A stretch of DNA of 64,000 bases, from positions 1,984,001 to 2,048,000 of the forward strand of contig NZ_CP126446.1 of NCBI RefSeq assembly GCF_030166655.1, written 5' to 3'. This document shows positions 46,513-55,493 of the stretch, in pieces (within the stretch, counting starts at the first letter, position 1; each line of letters starts with the position of its first letter). The stretch is from Pontibacillus chungwhensis (GTDB taxonomy: Bacteria; Bacillota; Bacilli; Bacillales; BH030062). The notes below the pieces were generated by a model. The model had not been told where the DNA came from. It saw nothing but the letters and a program-made list of their open reading frames with translations, and did not search any database. Made by a program: the position numbers and the translations under genes.

Positions 46513-47214
46513 ATGGATCTTAATTTGTTTTTGACATTCGGAGCAGGTTTTTTATCTTTTATCTCTCCCTGTGTATTGCCTTTATATCCGGCATTCCTCT
46601 CTTATATTACAGGAATGAGTGTAAATGAATTGAAATCAGAGAATGCTATGCTTGATAGGAGAAGTATTTTACATACGGTTCTCTTTCTAATTGGTTTTTC
46701 AAGTATTTTTATCCTTCTTGGTTATTCAACTTCGTTTATTGGGGAGTTCTTTTACCAATATCAGGATTTGATTAGGCAATTAGGCGCGATTTTAATCATC
46801 TTCTTTGGATTTGTCATTATTGGAGTGTTTAATTTTGAATTTCTGATGAAAGATCGTAAAATTACCTTTAAGAACCGTCCTGGGGGCTATGCTGGCTCAC
46901 TTCTTATTGGTATGGCGTTTTCAATGGGGTGGACCCCTTGTACAGGTCCTATTCTGGCAAGTGTTTTAACCTTGGCAGCCCAAAATCCTGAGAGTGGTAT
47001 GCTTTACTTAATTACATATTCACTTGGTTTCTCAGTTCCATTTTTAATCCTTTCTTTCTTTATAGGACGCATGAATTGGATTAAACAACACAGTGCTCGC
47101 ATCGTTAAGATCGGTGGATATGTGATGATTTTTATGGGGATCTTCTTATTCTTTGACTTAATGACAAAATTAACGTCTTATCTTGCGAGTCTGTTTGGCT
47201 TTAGTGGTTTCTAA
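46513..47214 (+). CDS. ccdA: Cytochrome c biogenesis protein CcdA
   Basis: Polytopic membrane thiol-reductant carrier of 233 residues, six spans. Moves electrons from cytoplasmic thioredoxin to outside partners for cytochrome c maturation and spore cortex formation. The two redox cysteines are in [13 protein letters not shown] (Cys20) and [18 protein letters not shown] before ATG 46513. Starts the ccd cluster, here interrupted by mrpB. Confidence 0.95.
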   Translation: MDLNLFLTFGAGFLSFISPCVLPLYPAFLSYITGMSVNELKSENAMLDRRSILHTVLFLIGFSSIFILLGYSTSFIGEFFYQYQDLIRQLGAILIIFFGFVIIGVFNFEFLMKDRKITFKNRPGGYAGSLLIGMAFSMGWTPCTGPILASVLTLAAQNPESGMLYLITYSLGFSVPFLILSFFIGRMNWIKQHSARIVKIGGYVMIFMGIFLFFDLMTKLTSYLASLFGFSGF

Positions 47215-47280
47215 TCGAGGATGGCATTTAAGCTACATTTATATTATGATAGAAGTATGTTTGAAAAAGGAGAAGACATA

Positions 47281-47706
47281 ATGCGAACAAACGACTTAAT
47301 ACTGCGAACCACAACAATATTGATTGCTTTTATCTTGTTGGCATTTTCTATTTACCTCTTCTTAGCAGGGCATAATGCTCCTGGAGGAGGATTTATTGGA
47401 GGATTAATGACAGCAGCGGCAATTGTATTAATGTATATGACATATGGCTATGATCAAGTGAATAAGATCATCCCTATTAATTTCCGCTACCTTATACCTG
47501 TAGGATTATTGATTGCTGTTCTAACAGGATCCGGCTCCTTTTTATTTGATGAGCCATTTATGAGTCAAACATTTGCTCACTTACATCATGTACCTATTTT
47601 CGGCGAAATGGAATTAGCTACAGCGATGTTATTTGATTTAGGTGTGTATTTAACGGTTGTGGGAATCACGTTAACCATTATTTTATCGATTGCCAACGAT
47701 CAATAA
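47281..47706 (+). CDS. mrpB: Orphan MrpB/MnhB-type Na+/H+ antiporter subunit
   Basis: Membrane protein of 141 residues, about four spans, with the MnhB signature YLFLAGHNAPGGGFIGGLM (residues 25-43) and FGEMELATAMLFDLGVYL. MrpB normally works only in the seven-subunit Mrp antiporter encoded by mrpABCDEFG. Here it stands alone between ccdA and ccdB; no other mrp gene is in the window. ATG 47281 after AAAGGAGA; the open frame from 47221 has no site. Its partner complex may be encoded elsewhere, or the gene may have a separate role. Confidence 0.88.
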   Translation: MRTNDLILRTTTILIAFILLAFSIYLFLAGHNAPGGGFIGGLMTAAAIVLMYMTYGYDQVNKIIPINFRYLIPVGLLIAVLTGSGSFLFDEPFMSQTFAHLHHVPIFGEMELATAMLFDLGVYLTVVGITLTIILSIANDQ

Positions 47707-47732
47707 GCTTTATTGTGCAAGGGGGGACATCT

Positions 47733-48089
47733 TTGGCTAACATATTAATTGTCGATGATGCTAAATTTATGAGGATGACACTCGGAACGATTATAGAAAA
47801 AGGAAATCACACCGTCATAGGTGAAGCAGAAGATGGGAGAGAAGCTATTGATTTATTTCATAAGCTTAGTCCTGATTTAGTTACAATGGACATTACAATG
47901 CCTGAAATGAATGGACTTGAAGCAGTCGATTCCATCTTATCCTCTCAACCATCCGCTAAAATCATTATGTGCTCTGCAATGGGTCAGCAAAAGATGGTCG
48001 TTGAAGCGATAGAGAAAGGGGCTAAGGACTTCATCGTGAAACCCTTCGATGAAACAAGAGTCCTTGACGCGATCAACCGGGTACTATAA
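47733..48089 (+). CDS. ccdB: CheY-like response regulator CcdB (YneI)
   Basis: Single receiver domain of 118 residues without output domain. Acidic pocket DD at 8-9, phospho-acceptor Asp53 in VTMDITMPEMNG, Ser/Thr switch and Lys in FIVKPF. TTG 47733 is the likely start, 6 bases after AAGGGGGG, giving MANILIVDDAKFMRM as in YneI. Lies in the ccd cluster of B. subtilis but was not required there for cytochrome c; a cognate kinase is not known. A PAS histidine kinase is encoded 1.3 kb downstream. Confidence 0.92.
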   Translation: MANILIVDDAKFMRMTLGTIIEKGNHTVIGEAEDGREAIDLFHKLSPDLVTMDITMPEMNGLEAVDSILSSQPSAKIIMCSAMGQQKMVVEAIEKGAKDFIVKPFDETRVLDAINRVL

Positions 48090-48140
48090 ATAGCGTCAAG
48101 CTAATACATAAGATTAAGACATTCGAAGAGGGTTGATTTC

Positions 48141-48641
48141 ATGTTTTGGGCAATAGCCAGTACCGTAGGAGCAGCCTTAATGGCGACTACAATGATATTC
48201 ATTCGGATGAGGGCTTCAAGGAGGCCTGCATCGGTTAAAAAAATAATTTTACCACCCTTCTTTATGAGTACAGGGGCTTTTATGTTTGTGTTTGAGCCCT
48301 TTAGGGTGGAGTGGATGCAAGTATTAGAGGCCTTTTCAGTAGGAGTATTTTTCTCTTTATTTTTAATTAAGACGTCCACATTTGAGATCCGAAAAGATAA
48401 CATTTATTTAAAGCCCTCAAAAGCTTTTGTGTTTATTCTATTTGGATTGCTTATTTTAAGGATTATATTAAAATTAATCATTGGACAAACGGTTTCTCTC
48501 GGGGAAACGAGTGGTATGTTCTTTCTTCTTGCATTTGGGATGATTTTAACATGGCGTATCGCTATGTTGTTTAAATACCTTCGTTTACGAAAAGAGCTAC
48601 CTTCACAAGTGAATAAGAAATGGAATGCTTCAAACTCATAA
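48141..48641 (+). CDS. ccdC: CcdC family membrane protein (YneJ)
   Basis: Membrane protein of 166 residues with about five spans; matches CcdC (YneJ) in place and pattern (RASRRPASVKKIILPPFFMSTGAFMF). Role in B. subtilis unclear, not essential for cytochrome c. GAGGG site before ATG 48141. Ends at a terminator shared with yneK. Confidence 0.9.
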   Translation: MFWAIASTVGAALMATTMIFIRMRASRRPASVKKIILPPFFMSTGAFMFVFEPFRVEWMQVLEAFSVGVFFSLFLIKTSTFEIRKDNIYLKPSKAFVFILFGLLILRIILKLIIGQTVSLGETSGMFFLLAFGMILTWRIAMLFKYLRLRKELPSQVNKKWNASNS

Positions 48642-48671
48642 AAGCCTGCAACTTTACGTTGCAGGCTTTTA
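48639..48671. terminator. Bidirectional terminator between ccdC and yneK
   Basis: TAAAAGCCTGCAAC / GTTGCAGGCTTTTA between convergent genes; overlaps the ccdC stop. Confidence 0.92.
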
Positions 48672-48677
48672 TGTGGG

Positions 48678-49109
48678 TTAGGATTGTTCAAACAAAGGTT
48701 GATACGGTTGAACATCGATATTTTTTTCGTGGAGGGTCTTTTTCAAAAATTTATGATCCCTTTTGGGTGTGGCAAGAATATAACCTTCTATGATGATATC
48801 CTGAGTAATCGTTTTAGCTTTTTTTTGAAGAGCAACCTGGGCAATTCTAGCTGCAATTTTTTGTTTGGCTACATCTCGGAATAATTCTGGTACCGGTGTT
48901 ACAAGTTCTTCTAGGAATGCTTTTTGTTCGTCATTCCACATGTGTAAAGTTTCTTCAATGTAATGTTCTTCCCAGTCAATGATAGATTTCCCGTCTTCTT
49001 TAGGTAAGCGCTTTAAGAATTTACGAAACATAAAGTAGCCACCTATCGCTAATAGAGCTACCATAACGACGGTCCATCCAAGAATAAATAAAGCAAAGGT
49101 AGAGTTCAT
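48678..49109 (-). CDS. yneK: DUF2621 protein YneK
   Basis: Membrane-anchored protein of 143 residues: one N-terminal helix (about 5-28) followed by a cytoplasmic acidic domain (DWEEHYIEETLHMWNDEQKAF). The domain resembles a proto-chlorophyllide reductase C-terminal-like helical bundle (PELFRDVAKQKIAARIAQVA). Located after ccdC as in B. subtilis. Function unknown. Confidence 0.9.
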   Translation of the reverse strand: MNSTFALFILGWTVVMVALLAIGGYFMFRKFLKRLPKEDGKSIIDWEEHYIEETLHMWNDEQKAFLEELVTPVPELFRDVAKQKIAARIAQVALQKKAKTITQDIIIEGYILATPKRDHKFLKKTLHEKNIDVQPYQPLFEQS

Positions 49110-49315
49110 GCAATCACCTTTTCCGTTGTAATCATACCTATTACTAGTATAAGACAGCTCTTATTAGGATTCAATACGCCTGATGATTTTATACCTCATT
49201 TTGGATAATCGACAGGAATAAATCATCTGCTGGAGAATAGAATGTCAAAGAACAGAGAATATTTGTCATCAGCTATCATAATTACTAATTATTTGAAGTT
49301 TTTTAAGTACTTTTC

Positions 49316-49345
49316 TTGAACGATGTTAATTTTGTGGGATAAAAT
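49316..49345 (+). promoter_or_regulatory. Promoter candidate of the histidine kinase
   Basis: TTGAAC, 18 bases, TAAAAT, ending 37 bases before the start codon. Confidence 0.5.
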
Positions 49346-49382
49346 GTTATTATGTGTTGTAAGGAAGAGGAGGGCAGGTAGG

Positions 49383-50498
49383 ATGAAAGAGAAATCAGAG
49401 CAATCCCCAACAGACTATCATTATAAAGATCCGTATTGGGTATCTTATACTTCATTGGCTGATCTTCCACCTGTATTCCAAAGGTGGATTGATTTACATG
49501 GATTTGATTTAATCAGTGTGTGTGATCACCAAGGAGCTATTCAATATGTTACCGCTTCCTCTAAGAGATTAATCGGGTATACAAAAGATGCACTATTAGG
49601 TACATATATATTGGATTACGTATCTCCTCAAGATAAAATACGTTTAATGAAGTCTCTTCGAAAGAATGAAAAAGGAGACCTTGTTACCTCAGAAGTGCAA
49701 GTAAAACATCGTTCAGGAACATACATTTGGGTAGAGGTTGTCTCCTCTTCTGTATATGATCCAAAAACAAGAGATGATGTTGTCATTGCGGTTATCAGGG
49801 ATATTTCTGATAGGAAAGAAGCGGAAGAAATGATGATTCGTTCAGAGAAAATGTCTGTTGCGGGTCAACTAGCAGCCGGTATTGCCCATGAAATTCGTAA
49901 CCCTCTCACTTCTTTGAAAGGTTTTTTGCAGCTTCTTGAAGCAGGAATTGAGGGTAAAGACGAGTATTATTCAATAATGGGAGAGGAAATTGACAAAATA
50001 GAAAACATCACATCAGAACTCTTGTTTATTTCAAAGCCTATGACGAATGATCCTAAAGAAGAATCTGTAGTTTCTCTAATGAAAGATGTATGTAAGCTTA
50101 TGGAAACACAGGCGCACTTACATAACGTAGATATAGAAATTAAACAAGAAGAGTGGTTAAAAGTCTATTGCGATCGTTCACAAATTAAGCAAGTGTTTAT
50201 TAATATCATAAAAAATGCAATTGAAGTGATGAGTGACAGTGGAGGGACTGTTTCCATTGATATTTATGAACGAAATGGGGATGCTTGCATGGATGTTATA
50301 GACGAAGGGCCTGGTATTCCTGAACATTTAATAGAAAAGATAAAGGAGCCATTCTTTACAACGAAGAAAAATGGCACCGGGCTTGGACTGATGATTACAA
50401 ATCAAATCTTAGAGAAGCATGATGGGAGCTTGACCATTTTAAATAATGAACCAAAAGGGAGTATATTCCGTATTCGTTTACCTCTCTACCTGAGCTGA
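49383..50498 (+). CDS. Soluble PAS sensor histidine kinase, sporulation-kinase type
   Basis: Kinase of 371 residues without membrane span. One PAS domain (about 38-145, VCDHQGAIQYVTASSKRLIG), HisKA with phospho-acceptor His169 in GIAHEIRNPLTSLKGF, and an HATPase domain with N box NIIKNAIE, G1 DEGPGIPEH and G2 GTGLGLMI. The HEIRNPLTSLKGFLQL segment is that of KinA-KinE sporulation kinases that phosphorylate Spo0F. ATG 49383 is 7-8 bases after GAGGAGGGC. No response regulator is adjacent, consistent with feeding the phosphorelay. It sits where B. subtilis has cotM. Confidence 0.92.
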   Translation: MKEKSEQSPTDYHYKDPYWVSYTSLADLPPVFQRWIDLHGFDLISVCDHQGAIQYVTASSKRLIGYTKDALLGTYILDYVSPQDKIRLMKSLRKNEKGDLVTSEVQVKHRSGTYIWVEVVSSSVYDPKTRDDVVIAVIRDISDRKEAEEMMIRSEKMSVAGQLAAGIAHEIRNPLTSLKGFLQLLEAGIEGKDEYYSIMGEEIDKIENITSELLFISKPMTNDPKEESVVSLMKDVCKLMETQAHLHNVDIEIKQEEWLKVYCDRSQIKQVFINIIKNAIEVMSDSGGTVSIDIYERNGDACMDVIDEGPGIPEHLIEKIKEPFFTTKKNGTGLGLMITNQILEKHDGSLTILNNEPKGSIFRIRLPLYLS

Positions 50499-50564
50499 AC
50501 ATCAAATAGAAAGTTTGAACAAGTTGTCGATATCTAAGGGTTTGATACTTAAGGAGGGAATGGT

Positions 50565-50930
50565 TTGATTAGACAAGAAATAAAAGAGGAAATAGTCGAA
50601 CATGTGTATGAGCGTTATCTCATTCATTATCCAGAACTAATGGTATATTATGATGACATAAAACTTGCTCACATTAAACAGGATACTCTTTATCATTTAG
50701 AACACCTCGAATCAACTTGGCCAATGAAGATGGATGTCATTTTTTTAGATTACACAGAGTGGGTTGATACTGTTTTAACGAGTAGAGGGATCGAAACAAA
50801 ACTGTTAGAAGATTGTTTTATCTGGATGAAAGAATTCATGCTCTCATATGAGCAGGATGAGGAGTTCTCTTATTACACCTCTTTATTATCCCAAGCAGCC
50901 CAATTGTTACAAAATGAAAAGAGCAAATAG
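50565..50930 (+). CDS. Unrecognised helical protein downstream of the kinase
   Basis: Acidic, soluble protein of 121 residues, mostly predicted helix (IRQEIKEEIVEHVYERYLIHYPELMVYYDD; aromatic-rich, many Glu). TTG start at 50565, 7 bases after AGGAGG. Only 66 bases separate it from the kinase and no terminator intervenes, so the two are probably one transcript. It looks somewhat like helical N-terminal modules that precede B12-binding or sensor domains, but no family is certain. A role in modulating the kinase is inference from position. Confidence 0.78.
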   Translation: MIRQEIKEEIVEHVYERYLIHYPELMVYYDDIKLAHIKQDTLYHLEHLESTWPMKMDVIFLDYTEWVDTVLTSRGIETKLLEDCFIWMKEFMLSYEQDEEFSYYTSLLSQAAQLLQNEKSK

Positions 50931-50933
50931 CAA

Positions 50934-50967
50934 GGGGACCAAAACAACGATGTTTTGGTCCTTTTTT
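50934..50967. terminator. Bidirectional terminator between the 121-residue gene and sspP
   Basis: GGACCAAAACA / TGTTTTGGTCC with T6; A-rich on the other side is weaker. Confidence 0.88.
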
Positions 50968-50970
50968 ATA

Positions 50971-51123
50971 TTACATATCATGAGAAGAGTGGTTCTTCTG
51001 ACGCGAATGATTCCTGTTTTTTACCTTATGAGACCCGCTAGTGGGCTCCCCGTAGGGTTGTTTAGGGCCTTTTGGAAGTGAAACGCGATCTTGTTGTTTG
51101 GGACCTTTTGGTTTACCAGACAT
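50971..51123 (-). CDS. sspP: Acid-soluble spore protein P
   Basis: Minor forespore-specific protein of 50 residues read on the minus strand. The C-terminal half [20 protein letters not shown] is nearly that of B. subtilis SspP (CotL); the N-terminus has two KGPKQ repeats. GGAGAGATG ribosome region precedes the ATG at 51123. In B. subtilis sspO and sspP form one operon; here they are separated by an oppositely oriented gene. Confidence 0.92.
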   Translation of the reverse strand: MSGKPKGPKQQDRVSLPKGPKQPYGEPTSGSHKVKNRNHSRQKNHSSHDM

Positions 51124-51144
51124 GATCATCTCTCCTTTCATATT

Positions 51145-51175
51145 TAGAATTTGATGTTTATCGGTGATTTATACA
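51145..51175 (-). promoter_or_regulatory. Sigma-G promoter candidate of sspP
   Basis: On the minus strand TGTATA, 18 bases, AATTCTA; compares with sigma-G TGAATA / CATACTA. Confidence 0.45.
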
Positions 51176-51240
51176 AGTGAAGGTATGGAAAAAGCAAATG
51201 TACATACACTAACGATGAAATCACTATAAGGAGTGGAACT

Positions 51241-51501
51241 ATGCCGTATCACAAAAATAAGCAACAGGCTTTTCAAGCTGCTCAACAAGGATACCAGCAA
51301 GCAATTGATGCAAATGAAACCCGTTTACAATCTGTAGATCAGGCGGATTATGGAAAGGAACTGGCGCATTTAACTCAAGAGGTGAATGAGGCCTACCAAC
51401 AAATCGATAAAGCATTAGAAGTAGCAAGCGAGCATCAGTATGATCAACTTAAGCAATACCAGGATCAGTTAAGTCAAATTATAGCGGAATTAGAGAATTA
51501 A
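51241..51501 (+). CDS. Coiled-coil protein between sspP and sspO, function unknown
   Basis: Protein of 86 residues, Gln/Ala/Glu-rich with heptads through most of its length (EVNEAYQQIDKALEVASEHQ); no membrane span. AAGGAGTGG before ATG 51241 and a terminator after. Not present at this place in B. subtilis. Unrecognised family. The setting among spore protein genes suggests, but does not show, a sporulation role. Confidence 0.78.
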   Translation: MPYHKNKQQAFQAAQQGYQQAIDANETRLQSVDQADYGKELAHLTQEVNEAYQQIDKALEVASEHQYDQLKQYQDQLSQIIAELEN

Positions 51502-51539
51502 GAAAGTGTCCTTCCCTCACGGGTTGGGACACTTTTTTT
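51502..51539 (+). terminator. Terminator of the 86-residue gene
   Basis: AAAGTGTCC / GGGACACTTT with T7; probably also serves sspO on the other strand. Confidence 0.9.
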
Positions 51540-51553
51540 GTGATGAAACTATG

Positions 51554-51706
51554 CTATTGATTCTTTTTACGCTTTTTGTTGTTCTGACGTTCCTCTGCGC
51601 TTAATGGATGCTGTGGTGTTTCCTCGTTGTATCCAGCACCTTGTCCTTGTGCAGAAGCATCATTCATACCTGGTCTTACATGGTTCGCTTTACGTTTTTG
51701 ACTCAT
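51554..51706 (-). CDS. sspO: Acid-soluble spore protein O
   Basis: Minor spore protein of 50 residues on the minus strand, [20 protein letters not shown] ... [13 protein letters not shown], clearly SspO (CotK). GGAGGTG precedes the ATG at 51706. Divergent from citB as in B. subtilis. A stop-proof alternative frame was not needed; length matches the family. Confidence 0.94.
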   Translation of the reverse strand: MSQKRKANHVRPGMNDASAQGQGAGYNEETPQHPLSAEERQNNKKRKKNQ

Positions 51707-51724
51707 ATTTTTCACCTCCATTCT

Positions 51725-51755
51725 TATTATGAGGAAAAATTCGACGAAATATTTT
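51725..51755 (-). promoter_or_regulatory. Sigma-G promoter candidate of sspO
   Basis: On the minus strand AAAATA, 18 bases, CATAATA; one or two mismatches to each sigma-G element. Confidence 0.5.
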
Positions 51756-51893
51756 ACTTATAAATCGTTTTCATTTAAAATGATAGTTGCAGAATTTTTC
51801 TTTCAATTCTTAATTGGAAGTCAAACAATGGGGGATCGTTGAAACAGAGCAATTTGTTTAACGATTTCATTATCATTGAGGGGGTAAAGGATT

Positions 51894-54608
51894 ATGGCAG
51901 TAAATGATGCTTACAATGCACGCAAGCAATTTGAACTCAACGGAAAAACGTACAACTACTATCAGTTAAAAGCGCTTGAGGAAGCTGGATACGGAAAGAT
52001 TTCCCGTCTTCCATATTCCATCCGCGTCTTACTTGAATCAGTATTACGCCAATATGATGGCGAAGTCATTCAAAAAGAACATGTAGAAAAACTCGCAAAA
52101 TGGGGAGAAAAAGATTCTGAAAGCGTAGACGTACCTTTCAAGCCGTCACGCGTTATCCTTCAGGACTTTACAGGTGTTCCTGCAGTAGTAGACCTTGCTT
52201 CATTACGTAAAGCAATGGTCGACATGGGGGGCAGCCCGGATAAAATCAACCCTGAAGTGCCTGTAGACCTTGTTATCGACCACTCTGTACAAGTTGATAA
52301 GTACGGTACACAGGATGCCCTTCAAGTAAATATGGAATTAGAATTTGAGCGTAATAAAGAGCGTTATGAATTTCTAAATTGGGCTAAGAAAGCCTTTGAT
52401 AACTATGAAGCTGTTCCACCAGCAACGGGTATTGTTCACCAGGTTAACTTGGAATACATTGCTAATGTGGTTCACGCTTTAGAAAACGAAAACGGTGAAT
52501 ATGAGACATACCCTGATACATTAGTGGGAACAGACTCCCATACTACGATGATTAACGGTCTAGGTGTATTAGGTTGGGGTGTTGGAGGCATTGAAGCGGA
52601 AGCTGGAATGCTTGGACAACCTTCTTATTTCCCAGCTCCCGAAGTAATCGGTGTGAAGTTAACAGGTGGTTTCCCACAAGGGACAACAGCTACTGACTTA
52701 GCACTTAAAGTCACACAAAAACTTCGTGAGAAAAATGTAGTTGGGAAGTTTGTAGAATTCTTCGGGCCTGGACTAAAAGACATGCCACTAGCTGACCGAG
52801 CTACTATTTCGAATATGGCTCCAGAGTACGGCGCTACTTGTGGTTTCTTCCCAGTAGATGAAGAATCTCTTGAATACTTACGCTTAACAGGTCGCAGCGA
52901 CGAGCAAATTAAGGTTGTAGAGCAATATTGTAAAGAAAACAACTTATTCTATTCTCCTGAATTTGCCGATCCTGAATTCACTGACCTTGTGGAAATTGAC
53001 TTATCAGAATTAGAGCCTAATTTGTCTGGACCTAAACGTCCTCAAGATTTAATTCCTTTATCCGAAATGAAGGATTCCTTTAACCATGCATTAACTGCAC
53101 CAGAAGGAAATCAAGGCTTTGGCTTATCTGCGAAAGAAAAGGAAAAAGAAGTAACGATTGAACATCCAAATGGTAAATCTTCTACAATGAAAACGGGATC
53201 TGTGGCAATTGCAGCGATTACGTCTTGTACGAATACTTCTAACCCACACGTTATGCTAGGAGCAGGTCTTGTAGCTAAGAAAGCTGTAGAAAAAGGCTTA
53301 GAAGTACCAGAGTACGTTAAAACATCCCTTGCACCAGGTTCTAAAGTTGTAACAAGATACTTAGAAGACTCAGGATTAATGGAATACCTTCAGCATCTTG
53401 GCTTTAACCTTGTAGGTTATGGTTGTACAACTTGTATCGGTAACTCTGGTCCACTTGCAGAAGAAATCGAAGAAGCTATCGCACAGAATGATCTAACTGT
53501 ATCTTCTGTCCTTTCAGGTAACCGAAACTTTGAAGGTCGTATTCATCCTCTTGTGAAAGCGAACTATCTAGCTTCGCCACCACTTGTCGTTGCGTATGCG
53601 TTAGCAGGCACAGTTGATGTTGACCTTAAAAATGATCCGATTGGCAAAGATAAAGAAGGAAAACCTGTTTACTTTAATGATATCTGGCCATCTATTGAAG
53701 AGATCAAAACAGAGATTGATAAAAATGTTAATCCTGAAATCTTCCGTAAAGAATATGAAAATGTATTTGATTCAAACGAAAAATGGAATAAGATTGAAAC
53801 TACAGATGAGCCTCTCTATGATTGGAACGAGGACTCAACGTACATTCAAAACCCACCTTTCTTTGAAGGGCTTTCAAAAGACCTTGAGTCTGTTAAGAGC
53901 CTAAATAACCTACGCATGGTTGGTAAGTTTGGGGATTCGGTTACAACTGACCATATTTCCCCAGCAGGTGCAATCGCAAAAGATATGCCAGCTGGACAGT
54001 ATTTGCAAGATAAGGGTGTATCTCCAAGAAACTTTAACTCCTACGGTTCTCGCCGAGGAAATCATGAAGTTATGATGCGTGGTACGTTTGCTAATATCCG
54101 TATCCGTAACCAATTAGCTCCTGGTACAGAAGGTGGCTATACAACCTATTGGCCAACTGGCGACGTTATGCCTATTTACGATGCAGCAATGAAATATCAA
54201 CAAGATGGAACACCATTACTTGTGGTAGCTGGTAAAGACTATGGCATGGGAAGTTCTCGTGACTGGGCTGCTAAAGGTACGAATCTTTTAGGTATTAAAA
54301 CCGTTATAGCTGAAAGCTTTGAGCGTATTCACCGCTCAAACCTTGTTATGATGGGGGTTCTACCACTTCAATTTAAATCTGGAGATAGTGCAGATTCATT
54401 AGGCTTAACAGGTCAAGAAACCTTTAATATTGAGATTGATGAATCTGTTCAACCACACGATGAAGTGAAAGTGGTTGCTACAGATGATAAAGGAAACAAG
54501 ACTGAATTTAATGTCATTGCACGATTTGATAGCCCTGTTGAAATTGATTACTACCGTAATGGTGGTATCCTTCAAAAGGTTCTTCGTGACAAAATGGCTT
54601 CTAAGTAA
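51894..54608 (+). CDS. citB: Aconitate hydratase AcnA
   Basis: TCA-cycle aconitase of 904 residues that also binds mRNA when iron is low (IRP-like). Fe-S ligands: Cys in [17 protein letters not shown] and the pair in [11 protein letters not shown]; swivelling C-terminal domain with [23 protein letters not shown] before ATG 51894. In B. subtilis it is controlled by CcpC, CodY and CcpA; I could not identify those sites here with confidence. Confidence 0.98.
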   Translation: MAVNDAYNARKQFELNGKTYNYYQLKALEEAGYGKISRLPYSIRVLLESVLRQYDGEVIQKEHVEKLAKWGEKDSESVDVPFKPSRVILQDFTGVPAVVDLASLRKAMVDMGGSPDKINPEVPVDLVIDHSVQVDKYGTQDALQVNMELEFERNKERYEFLNWAKKAFDNYEAVPPATGIVHQVNLEYIANVVHALENENGEYETYPDTLVGTDSHTTMINGLGVLGWGVGGIEAEAGMLGQPSYFPAPEVIGVKLTGGFPQGTTATDLALKVTQKLREKNVVGKFVEFFGPGLKDMPLADRATISNMAPEYGATCGFFPVDEESLEYLRLTGRSDEQIKVVEQYCKENNLFYSPEFADPEFTDLVEIDLSELEPNLSGPKRPQDLIPLSEMKDSFNHALTAPEGNQGFGLSAKEKEKEVTIEHPNGKSSTMKTGSVAIAAITSCTNTSNPHVMLGAGLVAKKAVEKGLEVPEYVKTSLAPGSKVVTRYLEDSGLMEYLQHLGFNLVGYGCTTCIGNSGPLAEEIEEAIAQNDLTVSSVLSGNRNFEGRIHPLVKANYLASPPLVVAYALAGTVDVDLKNDPIGKDKEGKPVYFNDIWPSIEEIKTEIDKNVNPEIFRKEYENVFDSNEKWNKIETTDEPLYDWNEDSTYIQNPPFFEGLSKDLESVKSLNNLRMVGKFGDSVTTDHISPAGAIAKDMPAGQYLQDKGVSPRNFNSYGSRRGNHEVMMRGTFANIRIRNQLAPGTEGGYTTYWPTGDVMPIYDAAMKYQQDGTPLLVVAGKDYGMGSSRDWAAKGTNLLGIKTVIAESFERIHRSNLVMMGVLPLQFKSGDSADSLGLTGQETFNIEIDESVQPHDEVKVVATDDKGNKTEFNVIARFDSPVEIDYYRNGGILQKVLRDKMASK

Positions 54609-54616
54609 GTAATAGG

Positions 54617-54653
54617 TAAGAAGCAGTTACACAATGTGTGACTGCTTCTTTTA
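54617..54653 (+). terminator. citB terminator
   Basis: AAGAAGCAGT with ACACA pairs with TGTGT and ACTGCTTCTT, then TTA. Confidence 0.88.
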
Positions 54654-54824
54654 TGTATAATTATATAGTGGAAGGGACGTCATATAAGTTTGTCCAATTT
54701 CTTGTAGGTTCAATCAAATTCATAGCTAATTTTGACAATTCTTTTACGTTGTGGGGTATATTCTTTACATAAGGCTTGCTCCAAATTAGTATAGATAATA
54801 ATACGACTATTTAGGAGAACAGAT

Positions 54825-55493
54825 ATGTCTATTCCTTCTATTTCAATAGGTCCAATAGTCCTTCAAAGTACATATATCATATGGGGGATTGGGGCTATCT
54901 TAGCCTATATTTGGATCATCATTTTAAATACTATCCGTAACAATGAGAAGAGTTCTATTTACGCCAATGAATGGCTACAGTCCCTTTTGTTAATAGCGAT
55001 AGTCTGGAAATTCAGCTATGTCCTTATACACCCCTTGGAGGTCGCTCACTCTCCAGAACGAATCCTTTTCTTAAATGGTGGAAGACTCGGGATGGGAATC
55101 GGAATCGGATTATCTTTTCTAATCTACGTTAAGTCCATCCATAGAATAGGACTCCCTGTTCTTTACTCTGTTAGTTTATGGATGGCGGGCCACTTCATGT
55201 GGATAGGACTCACCCAATCGGTTTTTACATTAGCATTAACCATTTATAAAGCACCATTGTGGCTATCAGGATATTTTATAGCTCTCTCATTATCCTATGT
55301 ATGGGCAACACATCTTCACCAGTTCCGATCTTTAATACACTATGTCCAATTGGCACTTGGAGGTTGGGTTGCTTACAAAGTAATGTTTACCACCCTTATG
55401 GTGGATGATGTGATGGTGTGGATTTCTTTTGTCTTCTTATTCGGTTTATTCTATCTTGATTATGTAATTAGTAAAGGGCGTGGTAGTAAATGA
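54825..55493 (+). CDS. Lgt-like polytopic membrane protein coupled to a thioredoxin
   Basis: Membrane protein of 222 residues with about seven spans. The first 110 residues follow the layout of prolipoprotein diacylglyceryl transferase Lgt: an opening ISIGPIVLQSTYIIWGIGA, then a loop and FLNGGRLGMGIGIGLSF where Lgt has its HGGL motif. The catalytic histidine and the GRWGNFINQE-type signature are absent, so it is not a standard Lgt. The stop overlaps the thioredoxin ATG (ATGA), so the two are translated together. Not found here in B. subtilis, which has only yneN. It may present or reduce a membrane substrate for that thioredoxin; that is inference. Confidence 0.75.
   Translation: MSIPSISIGPIVLQSTYIIWGIGAILAYIWIIILNTIRNNEKSSIYANEWLQSLLLIAIVWKFSYVLIHPLEVAHSPERILFLNGGRLGMGIGIGLSFLIYVKSIHRIGLPVLYSVSLWMAGHFMWIGLTQSVFTLALTIYKAPLWLSGYFIALSLSYVWATHLHQFRSLIHYVQLALGGWVAYKVMFTTLMVDDVMVWISFVFLFGLFYLDYVISKGRGSK

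Noticed and set aside
51757..51785. CcpC or CcpA operator upstream of citB
   Set aside because: ATAAATCGTTTTCA has three mismatches to cre, and no clear ATAA-N9-TTAT dyad was found; cannot be supported.
53614..53904. 96-codon alternative plus-strand frame inside citB
   Set aside because: Out-of-frame shadow of aconitase with a basic, low-complexity translation.
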